Assembly (NCBI GenBank): GCA_900769785.1
Contig: CAAGHV010000149.1
Location: 1-17,398, forward strand
Length of the DNA: 17,398 nt
Reading direction: 5' to 3'
From: Bacteroidales bacterium
GTDB taxonomy: Bacteria; Bacteroidota; Bacteroidia; Bacteroidales; P3
The position numbers and the translations under genes are program-made. The notes under the pieces are model-generated. The model saw only the letters and a program-made list of their open reading frames with translations. It did no database searches and was not told the DNA's origin. Below are positions 1 through 6,981 of the stretch, one piece after another; position 1 is the first letter of the stretch, and each line of letters starts with the position of its first letter.

Positions 1-18
1 ACGACGCTCTTCCGATCT
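1..18 (+). other. Illumina adapter remnant at contig end
   Basis: The first 18 bases, ACGACGCTCTTCCGATCT, equal the 3' end of the Illumina TruSeq/P5 read-1 adapter. They are not genomic. The biological sequence begins at about base 19, in the middle of an ABC-F gene. The window therefore starts at the end of an untrimmed assembly contig. Confidence 0.97.
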
Positions 19-19
19 G

Positions 20-625
20 GTAGCAACCCTTTCCGGGGGACAAAAAACCCGTGTTGCTTTGGGTCGTCTCCTGCTGCAAAAACCGGACCTGATCATTCTG
101 GACGAACCTACCAACCACTTGGACATGAACTCCAAGGATATACTGAAGAATGCACTACTGCAATATACAGGTACCCTTATAGTAGTAAGCCACGACCGCG
201 ACTTTCTACAAGGCCTAACCGACTCCCTATACGAGTTTAGAAACCGAGCTATCAAAGAGTTTAAAGGCGATATATTTGAATTTCTTGAATACCGCAAAAT
301 AGAAAACCTTAAAGCCCTTGAGATTGAGAAAAAAGCTGTGGCTGAAAAAAATACCACTACAGTATCGCAAAACAAACTTAACTACGAACAGGCAAAACAG
401 CGTGAGCGCGAACTACGAAAACTTCGTAGTAATGTGGAGAAAATAGAGAAAGAAATAGAACAAACCGAAAAAGAGATTGCCCAAAAGGATGAGATATTAT
501 CAGCCAACCCGCAATCCATTTCTGCCGATACCAACTTCTACTCCGACTACGAAGCCCTAAAAGCAAAACTAGACATATTGATGGAAGAATGGGAAAAGGC
601 TACCGAAGCTATAGATAACTTCTAA
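20..625 (+). CDS. ABC-F family ATPase, C-terminal part (5' truncated)
   Basis: This is the 3' part of an ABC-F protein. These are soluble, ribosome-associated ATPases with two nucleotide-binding domains and no membrane segments; they act in translation or ribosome protection. The frame stays open back to base 20, just after the adapter, so the real start is missing. Visible in order: the ABC signature LSGGQ (bases 29-43), the Walker B stretch LIILDEPTNHLD whose Glu is catalytic, and the switch histidine in VVSHD. About 120 residues of Lys/Glu-rich coiled coil follow and end in EAIDNF, as in Uup/YdiF-type proteins with a C-terminal coiled-coil domain. This corresponds to the second ATPase domain. 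The Walker A and the first domain lie off the contig. An annotated start at base 59 (TTG) would be an artefact of truncation. The subfamily cannot be decided from this fragment. Confidence 0.93.
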   Translation, partial: VATLSGGQKTRVALGRLLLQKPDLIILDEPTNHLDMNSKDILKNALLQYTGTLIVVSHDRDFLQGLTDSLYEFRNRAIKEFKGDIFEFLEYRKIENLKALEIEKKAVAEKNTTTVSQNKLNYEQAKQRERELRKLRSNVEKIEKEIEQTEKEIAQKDEILSANPQSISADTNFYSDYEALKAKLDILMEEWEKATEAIDNF

Positions 626-658
626 CATTGCACATCAGTAACATAATACAAAAAAGCA

Positions 659-691
659 AAAAGGAGAGATAGTTTAACTCTCTCTCCTTTT
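659..691 (+). terminator. Rho-independent terminator after ABC-F gene
   Basis: An 11-bp perfect stem, AAAAGGAGAGA (659-669) with TCTCTCCTTTT (681-691), encloses an 11-base loop and ends in a short T run. It lies 33 bases after the ABC-F stop codon. Confidence 0.75.
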
Positions 692-722
692 AATATATGA
701 TATTATAAGACTTGTAACAACA

Positions 723-751
723 AAAAAGGTTGCGAAGTTCGCAACCTTTTT
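723..751. terminator. Bidirectional terminator between convergent genes
   Basis: A 12-bp perfect stem, AAAAAGGTTGCG (723-734) with CGCAACCTTTTT (740-751), surrounds a 5-base loop. It has A and T runs on both sides, so it can stop transcription on either strand. It lies 31 bases past the stop of the minus-strand aminotransferase and is a second stop for the ABC-F transcript. Confidence 0.85.
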
Positions 752-782
752 GTGTATTTAAATAGGTATAATCTAAATATTT

Positions 783-1985
783 CTATTTCAAATTAGCCAA
801 AGCTTCTTTGATACGACGTATAGCTTCAATAAGAACATCTTCGCTTGTAGCATAGCTTAAACGTATGCAGGTATCGTCGCCAAAAGCACTACCTTGAACA
901 GTAGCTACGTTAGCTTCGTACAATAAGTACATACACAAGTCGGTACTATTGTTGATAGTATAGTCTTTGTACGATTTTCCATAGTATGCACTCACTTCGG
1001 GGAAGAAATAGAAAGCACCTTGCGGCATACGAACATTTACATTCGGTATTTCTTTCAATAGTTTATATACCAAATCTCTACGTTCTTTGAATTTGTTACG
1101 CATATCTATAATATCTTTGCTTGTGGTAGGATCCATAAGCATAGCTTCGATAGTAGCACGTTGAGCTATAGAGCATGTAGCACTTGTAACCTGACCTTGT
1201 AATTTGTTGCAAGCCTTGGCTATTACAAGCGGAGCGCCTATAAATCCAATTCTCCAACCAGTCATAGCAAAACCTTTGGCTACACCATTAACGGTGATAA
1301 CTTGCTCTTTTACCGATGGGAATTGAGCTAAACTTTCGTGTTTACCTTCAAAGTTGATATGTTCGTATATTTCATCGGCCATTACAAAAATATTGGGGTG
1401 ACGTTCCAATACTTCGGCAATACCTTTAAGTTCTTCTTTGGTGTAAAGCATTCCTGTTGGGTTGCTTGGGCTTGAGAACATAATAAGTTTGGTACGAGTG
1501 GTGATAGCTTCTTCCAATTGTTGGGGAGTAACCTTAAAGTCGTTTTCTATTTTGGTAGGAACGTAAACACATTTACCTTCAGCTACTTTTACAATTTCTT
1601 TGTAAGATACCCAAAAAGGAGTAGGAATAATAACTTCGTCGCCTGGGTTAATAAGAGCCATTACCACTTGGTATATGCTTTGTTTAGCGCCTGTACTTAC
1701 CACTATTTGTTCGGGTTTGTATTCCAAACCATTGTCACGAAGAAATTTTTTGCTTATAGCTTCACGCAAATCGGCATATCCCGGTACCGGAGGATAGTGA
1801 GTAAAGTTTTCGTCAATAGCTTTTTTTGCTGCTTCTTTTACTGCTTCGGGAGTATTGAAATCGGGTTCTCCTATACTCAAACTGATTACGTCTTTGCCTT
1901 GTGCTTTTAGTTCACGGGCTATCTGTGTCATTGCCAAAGTCTCGCTTTCAGACATTTGCAATATTCTGTTAGATATAATTTCCAT
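783..1985 (-). CDS. Class I PLP-dependent aminotransferase (aspartate aminotransferase type)
   Basis: The 400-residue product is a cytosolic fold-type I aminotransferase, the family that moves the amino group of aspartate to 2-oxoglutarate with pyridoxal phosphate. Landmarks: GEPDFNTP at 39-46, the substrate/PLP loop SSPSNPTG at 171-178 (Asn175), ADEIY at 203-207 (Asp204 binds the pyridine nitrogen, Tyr207 the PLP oxygen), the Schiff-base lysine Lys237 in VNGVAKGFAMTGWR, and CIRLSYATS with Arg375 for the alpha-carboxylate. Length and motifs fit subgroup I-gamma, the Thermus/Bacillus-type aspartate aminotransferases. Some relatives act on prephenate or other amino acids, so the exact substrate is inferred. 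The ATG at 1985 is chosen because a strong promoter lies directly upstream and no earlier in-frame start gives more homologous sequence. The gene is monocistronic, with its own promoter at 2023-2053 and a terminator at 723-751. Confidence 0.94.
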   Translation of the reverse strand: MEIISNRILQMSESETLAMTQIARELKAQGKDVISLSIGEPDFNTPEAVKEAAKKAIDENFTHYPPVPGYADLREAISKKFLRDNGLEYKPEQIVVSTGAKQSIYQVVMALINPGDEVIIPTPFWVSYKEIVKVAEGKCVYVPTKIENDFKVTPQQLEEAITTRTKLIMFSSPSNPTGMLYTKEELKGIAEVLERHPNIFVMADEIYEHINFEGKHESLAQFPSVKEQVITVNGVAKGFAMTGWRIGFIGAPLVIAKACNKLQGQVTSATCSIAQRATIEAMLMDPTTSKDIIDMRNKFKERRDLVYKLLKEIPNVNVRMPQGAFYFFPEVSAYYGKSYKDYTINNSTDLCMYLLYEANVATVQGSAFGDDTCIRLSYATSEDVLIEAIRRIKEALANLK

Positions 1986-2022
1986 CTGTTTCTTAGCTTT
2001 ATTATTAATACTTTATGGTTTG

Positions 2023-2053
2023 CAAAGTTACATTTTTTTTCTCACATATACAA
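2023..2053 (-). promoter_or_regulatory. Bacteroidota-type promoter of the aminotransferase gene
   Basis: On the minus strand there is a TAACTTTG box (2023-2030) and a TTG (2051-2053) separated by 20 bases. This fits the Bacteroides consensus TTTG-N19-21-TAnnTTTG. It lies 37 bases upstream of the ATG. Confidence 0.8.
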
Positions 2054-2056
2054 CTA

Positions 2057-2065
2057 TTATCCACA
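2057..2065 (+). promoter_or_regulatory. Single perfect DnaA-box match
   Basis: TTATCCACA is the consensus 9-base DnaA box. It sits just upstream of the -33 element of the aminotransferase promoter. No second box is seen nearby, so an origin is not supported. It may be a regulatory or titration site, or chance in AT-rich DNA. Confidence 0.3.
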
Positions 2066-2182
2066 ATTATTTTCATTTTCTTCCAACGTAATCCCTCCCC
2101 ACTCAACAATATTATAGAGAAAAACAGGTGCAAAATGAATGAAAAAGAAGGTAAAAAGATATAATACTATTACCAATTGCGC

Positions 2183-2277
2183 CCCAAAAACTTAGCATAC
2201 TCCCATACTTACGGGTCGAAAGTATGGGGATTTTGGGTCTTAAACCATATGGTTACAAAGTCTAAGTATGGCGATAT
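2183..2277. repeat. Hairpin-forming and weakly 22-base-periodic intergenic stretch
   Basis: This lies in the 308-base gap between the aminotransferase start and the end of the aldehyde dehydrogenase gene; the rest of that gap holds the aminotransferase promoter and nothing else I recognise. CCCATACTT (2202-2210) pairs with AAGTATGGG (2220-2228), and outside them CCCAAAA (2183-2189) pairs with TTTTGGG (2231-2237), giving an imperfect hairpin that could end the dehydrogenase transcript. Overlapping it, CGGGTC at 2212 and TGGGTC at 2234 are 22 bases apart, and AAGTATGG-GAT recurs at 2220 and 2264, 44 bases apart. This matches the spacing of the clearer arrays elsewhere but is weak alone. Confidence 0.4.
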
Positions 2278-2293
2278 CAATTAAAAGAAAGTA

Positions 2294-3688
2294 TCAAAAT
2301 ATCTTTTTAATCCACTTTATTCTTTCTTTTCCAAAAGGAGGATACTTCACAAAAAAGTCGATAAGAGTTGATGTTTTAAGCACTGCCTTTTTATGCGAAA
2401 ATGTTTCGTACGAAAACTTTCCATGATAATTGCCAATACCACTGTTTTGTACACCCCCAAATGGCAAGTTGTGATTTACAATATGCATAAGCACATCGTT
2501 GATACACACCCCTCCCGATGACGTTTGCATAAGCATACGCTCTGCTCTATGGTTACTTTGGGTAAAATAATAGAGAGCCAATGGCTTTGGACGCGATGTT
2601 ACAAACTTTATCACTTCGTTAATATCCTCAAACTCATATATAGGGAATATCGGACCAAATATTTCATTTTGCATCAATTCTGATTGTGGCGAAACATTTT
2701 CCATCAATGTCGGATGGAAAAAGCGAGTATTGAAATCGTATTTTCCGCCATATATCACTGTACCACAATCCAAAAGTGCCACCAACCTACGCATAGCCTT
2801 ATCCGATACTATATGAGGATATTCTACCGATTGCTCAATACCACCTGGATAAAAATTCTCTATATTTTTGGCAAATAAATCAACGAATTGCTGTTTTACA
2901 TCTTTGTGAATGTATATATAATCAGGGGCAATACAAGTTTGCCCGCTATTGATAACTTTTCCGAATGCCACACGTTTTGTCGCCATCTCGATATTGGCAT
3001 CTTTATCTATTATACATGGGCTTTTACCGCCAAGTTCTAACGTTACTTTTGCCAAATGGTTTGCAGCCGCCTTCATTGCCACCTTGCCTAACTGAGGACT
3101 TCCAGTAAGGAAAATATGGTCGAACGGTTGTGAAAACAAACATTCATTAACCTCTCTGTGTCCTTCCACTACCGCCACATGTTCATTGCTAAACACATTT
3201 TCTAACACCTTTCGTGTTACCATATTGGTAGCAGGCGAATCAGGTGAAAGTTTAAGTACCACGCAATTACCGGCAGCTACAGCACCTATCAGAGGCATCA
3301 TAGCCAAATGGAAAGGATAGTTCCAAGGTGAGACTATAAGTGTAAGTCCGTATGGCTCATAATAAATCCTTGACTTACCGTTTATCACAAACAACGAACC
3401 TGGCACATATTGCGGCTTAGAATATCTGTCTATGAGCTTCAGTTGGTGCTTTATCTCGTTTTTCACCAGTCCAATTTCTGTTATATACGACTCATATTCC
3501 GACTTATGTAAATCGGAATACAACGCCTTCGAAATCTCCTTTTCATTTCGTTTTAATTCGTCATACAGTTTACGTAAATGATATTTTCTGTAATTGATAT
3601 CCTTGGTTTTTCCGGTAGCAAAAAACACCTTTTGTTGTTTCAAAAGGTGTTCAATAAATTCCTGATTATATTTAAATGTTTCTTCCAT
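2294..3688 (-). CDS. NAD(P)-dependent aldehyde dehydrogenase, ALDH3 type
   Basis: The 464-residue enzyme oxidises an aldehyde to the acid with NAD(P)+. Family landmarks are all present: VSPWNYPF at 119-126 with the oxyanion-hole Asn123, the cofactor-binding Lys146, the GS-P motif near 196, the general base Glu218 in ELGGKSPC, the catalytic Cys252 in NSGQTC, and NEIFGP at 341-346. The C-terminus KYPPFGKERIKW is typical of the ALDH3/fatty-aldehyde subgroup, which is shorter than most ALDHs at about 460 residues. There is no signal peptide, and no obvious C-terminal membrane anchor, so it is probably cytosolic. It starts 58 bases after the stop of the upstream lipoprotein gene on the same strand and may be read through from it. 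A weak -7-like TGTTTTTG lies about 20 bases before the ATG. The physiological aldehyde cannot be read from the sequence; long- or medium-chain aldehydes are usual for the subgroup. Confidence 0.92.
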   Translation of the reverse strand: MEETFKYNQEFIEHLLKQQKVFFATGKTKDINYRKYHLRKLYDELKRNEKEISKALYSDLHKSEYESYITEIGLVKNEIKHQLKLIDRYSKPQYVPGSLFVINGKSRIYYEPYGLTLIVSPWNYPFHLAMMPLIGAVAAGNCVVLKLSPDSPATNMVTRKVLENVFSNEHVAVVEGHREVNECLFSQPFDHIFLTGSPQLGKVAMKAAANHLAKVTLELGGKSPCIIDKDANIEMATKRVAFGKVINSGQTCIAPDYIYIHKDVKQQFVDLFAKNIENFYPGGIEQSVEYPHIVSDKAMRRLVALLDCGTVIYGGKYDFNTRFFHPTLMENVSPQSELMQNEIFGPIFPIYEFEDINEVIKFVTSRPKPLALYYFTQSNHRAERMLMQTSSGGVCINDVLMHIVNHNLPFGGVQNSGIGNYHGKFSYETFSHKKAVLKTSTLIDFFVKYPPFGKERIKWIKKIF

Positions 3689-3746
3689 AGTTCAAAATCA
3701 TATATATATTGCTGCAAAAACAACATATTATAACAGCGTGTGGATT

Positions 3747-4562
3747 CTATTGTTCAGTATTTTTCAACAGAAAGCAGTCTTGATCAAACTCTTCCACACT
3801 CATTGGGCGACATTCCTCTACCCCTGTTTCGTCGTAGTAATATTCCATGCAACTAAAACGAGCATTCTTATTAATGTCGCTCTCAAAATCTTTACTTACA
3901 TTAGCCCAAGGCAAATCGCGAAGCACATAGTTGTTTAATAGATCGAGTAGCAGTACACGCTGAGCCGTTGATGGGTCAAGGTTCAGATTCTTGGTCAACT
4001 TGGCATCACGCGGCGAAATAGACACACTACCTCTAAATCCCAATGGTATTCGCTTACCGGCTTTCATCTTAGTATTAAGCAGAGTAGTATAAGTCTTTGT
4101 CGATTTCAGGAAATACTCCACATACACATACCAGTCGTCACCTTGTTGTTCCCATTTATATATAAATGTAAACAACACTGCATCTACGCCATATTTGTCG
4201 GCAAAAGTTTTGAGCATTGCTGTGTCGTTGATATGGCATTCACCTAAGCTATCAGTCTTGGCTATCTCGGTCGATACCAATGGTCCCAACACATAATACC
4301 CTTTCTTTTCGAATGGTTGCATAAGCGAATGACGCATATAATGCTGAGCCACATCCAGCTGATTGTTGTAGCTTTTGTCGGTTATCTTTTTGTTTGGGCG
4401 TTCGGCCTGGTCTATCGTAGGAGTTATATATATAGTTGTAGGCTTTTCGGCATATATATCCTTGTACCTCGACAGTTTCGATTCGGTTTTGCAGCTTACA
4501 ATGGTCATCATCGACACCAATACTACCACATATATATACAATATTCTTTTCATATCCATCAT
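3747..4562 (-). CDS. GNA1162/DUF799-like lipoprotein
   Basis: The 271-residue protein carries a lipoprotein signal: KR, then a hydrophobic stretch, then IVSC with Cys24 as the likely lipidated residue. ATG codons at residues 1, 2 and 4 are all possible starts; the third (MKRI) would be the most usual signal. The mature part resembles the GNA1162/DUF799 family: a KPTTIYITP strand near 40-48, a long gap, FEKKGYYVLGP near 85-95, then KYGVDAVLFTFIYKWEQ near 123-139 and a beta-rich domain. These proteins are periplasmic-facing outer-membrane lipoproteins usually encoded with a CsgG-like and a DUF4810 lipoprotein. The start is 5 bases after the stop of the upstream lipoprotein gene, so the two are translated from one message. 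The family call is from remembered motifs. The function of the family is not established. Confidence 0.7.
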   Translation of the reverse strand: MMDMKRILYIYVVVLVSMMTIVSCKTESKLSRYKDIYAEKPTTIYITPTIDQAERPNKKITDKSYNNQLDVAQHYMRHSLMQPFEKKGYYVLGPLVSTEIAKTDSLGECHINDTAMLKTFADKYGVDAVLFTFIYKWEQQGDDWYVYVEYFLKSTKTYTTLLNTKMKAGKRIPLGFRGSVSISPRDAKLTKNLNLDPSTAQRVLLLDLLNNYVLRDLPWANVSKDFESDINKNARFSCMEYYYDETGVEECRPMSVEEFDQDCFLLKNTEQ

Positions 4563-4567
4563 TCATT

Positions 4568-5566
4568 TTAGTTTTCACCTTCCTTCTCGGCATTTTGCTC
4601 GGCTTTCTTCTCAGCCTCCAATTCATCTTTCTCTCTCTTCCGCTCCTCTTTTTCAGCTCTCTTTTCAGCTTCTATCTCTGCTTTTTCAGCTTTCTTCTCA
4701 GCTCCCAATTCAGCTTTTTCTCTCTTCCGCTCCTCTTTTTCAGCTCTCTTTTCAGCTTCTATCTCTGCTTTTTCGGCTTTCTTCTCAGCTTCCAATTCAG
4801 CTTTCTCACGCTTTCGCTCCTCTTTTTCAGCTCTCTTTTCAGCTTCTATCTCTGCTTTTTCGGCTTTCTTCTCAGTTTCCAATTCTGCTTTCTCACGCTT
4901 TCGCTCCTCTTTTTCGGCTTTCTTCTCAGCCTTAATTCGTTCTTTTTCCAATCGTTCAGCTTCCTTTTTGGCCTGCTCTTTCTCTTTCAGTTTACGCTCT
5001 TTTTCGAGACGTATAGAGTCATTAGCCATCTTCTTAGCCTCCAACTGGCGCTTTTTTTCCAGTTTTTGAGCTTCGCGTGCGGCGGCTTGCTCATCTCTCT
5101 TACGTTGATTTTCCAAGCGAGCTTCTTCCTTGGCACGCTTAGCCTCCTCGAGTTTACGCTCCTTTTCCAGCTTCTGCTGTAGAGCATCTTCCAACGTCTG
5201 CAACGTCGATAATGGTATCATTTCTTTTTTCAAAGATACTATATAATTCTCTGAAAGAGGATAATCACTCACCTCCTTATTAAACCATTCAAAAGCATCG
5301 GCATATTTTTCCATCACAGCCAAGGCCACCGCATATTCGGCACAGAACCCTTGCTCGTAAACGGTTTCCTTGGCATTTTTCTTCACCATAGTTCGGAAAC
5401 CCTTCTCGATAGGCGCCATCGACTCCTTGGCAGGATACATATCATACAATAGAAAAAGGTCGGGAGACTGGGTGATATTGCGTTGGGTTTTACACCCAGA
5501 CATTGGCAATGCAAATACAACAGCCACCACACACAAAATCATTATATTTTTAAGCAATACTTTCAT
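4568..5566 (-). CDS. Lipoprotein with DUF4810-like domain and long charged coiled coil
   Basis: The 332-residue protein starts with a lipoprotein signal (PMSGC, lipidated Cys25). A compact domain covers about residues 30-125: LLYDMYPAKESMAPIEKG, a helical part with AEYAVALAVMEKYADAFEWFNKE that reads like a TPR-type helix pair, and DYPLSENYIVSLKKE. This and its place before a DUF799 gene suggest DUF4810. From about 130 to the end it is almost only Lys, Glu, Arg and Ala, a long helix or coiled coil. Residues 217-322 are a tandem repeat of 29 residues (AEKEERKREKAELE and so on), three full copies and a partial fourth. DUF4810 proteins known to me are short, so the tail is an unusual extension. 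A TATGTTTG -7-like box lies at 5595-5602. The usual CsgG-like partner is not next to it; rnpB is. Confidence 0.7.
   Translation of the reverse strand: MKVLLKNIMILCVVAVVFALPMSGCKTQRNITQSPDLFLLYDMYPAKESMAPIEKGFRTMVKKNAKETVYEQGFCAEYAVALAVMEKYADAFEWFNKEVSDYPLSENYIVSLKKEMIPLSTLQTLEDALQQKLEKERKLEEAKRAKEEARLENQRKRDEQAAAREAQKLEKKRQLEAKKMANDSIRLEKERKLKEKEQAKKEAERLEKERIKAEKKAEKEERKREKAELETEKKAEKAEIEAEKRAEKEERKREKAELEAEKKAEKAEIEAEKRAEKEERKREKAELGAEKKAEKAEIEAEKRAEKEERKREKDELEAEKKAEQNAEKEGEN
4601..4918 (-). repeat. 87-base in-frame tandem repeat inside the coiled-coil lipoprotein gene
   Basis: Three full units and most of a fourth, each 87 bases (29 codons), encode the Lys/Glu-rich tail. Copies differ at only a few codons (for example ELET, ELEA, ELGA at the same place). 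Near-identity at DNA level points to recent duplication and possible copy-number change. Because 87 is a multiple of three, gain or loss keeps the frame. Confidence 0.9.
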
Positions 5567-5594
5567 GGTCTAAAATTCTTTATTCTGAAATATT

Positions 5595-5602
5595 CAAACA
5601 TA
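5595..5602 (-). promoter_or_regulatory. Possible -7 box for the lipoprotein operon
   Basis: TATGTTTG on the minus strand fits TAnnTTTG and lies 28 bases before the ATG at 5566. No clear TTG is seen at the expected upstream distance, so the promoter is tentative. Read-through from rnpB is the alternative. Confidence 0.4.
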
Positions 5603-5654
5603 TAACGAGGTGTATTCAGTTTTATTCTATCGCAAGCAAAATTTATTGTAAAAA

Positions 5655-6024
5655 AAACGGCAACCTATAAGCCGGGTTCTGTCATTTTCGTACGAAAAAG
5701 TTCTATCATTTATCTAGGACATTTGTTGCCAAATGCCTCAATCAACCTACCCCCCGACAACGAACGAGCCAACTCTTAACTGTCGGTATATTTGGTCTTT
5801 CAACCCATAAGGTTTACCCGCAAAGCATATCACTATGCCTTACTGTGAGCTCTTACCTCACATTTTCACCCTTACTGCAACAGAGTGCAGCGGTTATTTT
5901 CTGTGGCACTTGCTGTTGCTCCCTTTCAGAAGCACCTTCCCGTTAGGAAGTATGGTGGCTCTGTGTTGCCCGGACTTTCCTCCGACTACTCCGGGTAGCC
6001 GGCGATAGAACAGTTGCCGTTTTC
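5655..6024 (-). ncRNA. rnpB: RNase P RNA (bacterial class A)
   Basis: This is the catalytic RNA that removes 5' leaders from pre-tRNAs, about 370 bases as usual for class A. On the minus strand the conserved core is visible: GAGGAAAGTCCGGGC (5968-5982), GGTAAACC, CCTAGATAAATGA, GGGTAGGTTGATTGAGGC in the region matching the E. coli GGGTAGGCTGCTTGAGCC segment, and the 3' hallmark ACAGAACCCGGCTTAT (5667-5682). The ends pair as helix P1: AAAACGGCAAC (6013-6023) with GTTGCCGTTTT near 5655-5665, followed by a T run that ends transcription. The 5' end is set by the promoter at 6031-6060. An open reading frame on the same strand (5894-6181) lies across the RNA and is spurious. The ends may be off by a few bases. 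Confidence 0.97.
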
Positions 6025-6030
6025 GGACTG

Positions 6031-6060
6031 CAAAATTACAACTTTTATCTTGTTCCGCAA
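6031..6060 (-). promoter_or_regulatory. rnpB promoter
   Basis: On the minus strand a TTG (6058-6060), 19 bases, then TAATTTTG (6031-6038) match the Bacteroides promoter. The expected start, about seven bases on, coincides with the first paired bases of P1. Confidence 0.85.
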
Positions 6061-6362
6061 AATTTATTTGCAAAAAAGTAGCAACCAGCACAAATTTTAT
6101 TTCACCTGCAAAGGCGTTGCAAGAGCATTGCAATAGTATTGAAATAAGATTGACCATTTTATAAAAAAAATCATTCAACAAGACAAACGAATATATTTAA
6201 TAGTTTAAAGAGTTTTTAAGACGACTTTTTTTAACATTTCTAAGACTTTTTTCAGGTATCAAACCTTGCACTTTGGCAAGGAACGTCGCAAGCAACATAA
6301 AACAAAGGTAATAAATTATCAATCAAAATATTACACACAGACTTCACATCACTTTTATACTA
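6061..6362. other. Gene-free AT-rich stretch upstream of rnpB
   Basis: No convincing gene is seen. It holds a small hairpin, CCTTGC (6264-6269) with GCAAGG (6276-6281), and on the minus strand a TACCTTTG box (6303-6310). A 33-codon minus-strand frame (6197-6298) with a basic C-terminal half begins five bases past that box. Any transcript from the box would start at or after the ATG, so translation is doubtful. A short non-coding RNA is possible but unproven. Confidence 0.35.
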
Positions 6363-6472
6363 CATCCGGGAACGACTAAAAAATAGGGCGGGGTAAAATT
6401 CATTTAAGGGCGGGGTAAAATCAAAAATACCCCGGGGCAAAATCAATTTAGGGGCGGGATATTTTTCGGAGT
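6363..6472. repeat. 22-base tandem array A (CGGG core)
   Basis: CGGG occurs at 6367, 6389, 6411, 6433 and 6455, exactly 22 bases apart. Two adjacent units share the longer core GGGCGGGGTAAAAT, the third reads CCCCGGGGCAAAAT, and the fourth starts GGGCGGGAT. The second half of each unit is AT-rich and varies. The array sits in otherwise AT-rich DNA between rnpB and the HU operon. The period is not a multiple of three, so it is not coding. Confidence 0.85.
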
Positions 6473-6803
6473 GTCTCAGATGAGCAAATTTCGGCACCAC
6501 CGAATAGGAAGATTATTTAACATTTATCTCTCGCCGTTTAATATTTACACCCAACTTTAAAAGAACGAAAAAGGATATCATAGGCAATCTTTCAGTCAAT
6601 TTATATTTTCCGACAAACATATAAAATTTCAACATACCCAAATTGACTTTATAAAGACAACTTCTAAAAAAGAAGACATCAACCATACAAAAAAACATAT
6701 TAAACACCCCAAAAGCAAAAAATAAAACCCACAAATAAATACATAATACTCAGATAATTATAAAATATTAATAACTTTTAATATTTTTATTTATAATCCC
6801 CTC
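6473..6803. other. Gene-free AT-rich stretch
   Basis: Very AT-rich DNA between array A and the promoter at 6804. A 73-codon minus-strand frame (6513-6734) is made of Phe, Lys, Val and Met codons expected from base composition, and it lacks a domain or a credible promoter. I see no RNA gene. Confidence 0.5.
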
Positions 6804-6834
6804 TTGCAATATCCTATTATTTTATGTAACTTTG
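6804..6834 (+). promoter_or_regulatory. Promoter of the small-protein/HU operon
   Basis: TTG (6804-6806), 20 bases, then TAACTTTG (6827-6834) is a full match to the Bacteroides consensus. The start site would fall near 6841, which leaves an unusually long leader of about 140 bases before the ATG at 6982. Post-transcriptional control in that leader is possible. Confidence 0.82.
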
Positions 6835-6981
6835 CAACCGAAATGACAAATAAAAAAAATGCATAATTAACTAATAATAAATAAAGGAAATAGAGTAACA
6901 AGAATAGAGTGTGAAGATTGGGAAAAAACGAGTGAAGTGAAATAAAGACAATTGTGATAAAACTTTTTATTATTTAATTAT

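Noticed and set aside
2057..2065. Replication origin
   Set aside because: Only one DnaA box, no cluster, no dnaA/dnaN or unwinding element nearby.
4375..5182. Plus-strand Leu/Phe/Ser-rich frames
   Set aside because: They are antisense to the Lys/Glu coiled-coil repeats; the Leu/Phe/Ser composition is what the complement of such codons gives.
5894..6181. 95-codon minus-strand frame
   Set aside because: It overlaps the 5' half and promoter of rnpB, whose conserved core explains the sequence.
6513..6734. 73-codon minus-strand frame rich in Phe and Lys
   Set aside because: Composition follows from AT-rich DNA; no ribosome site, promoter or domain.
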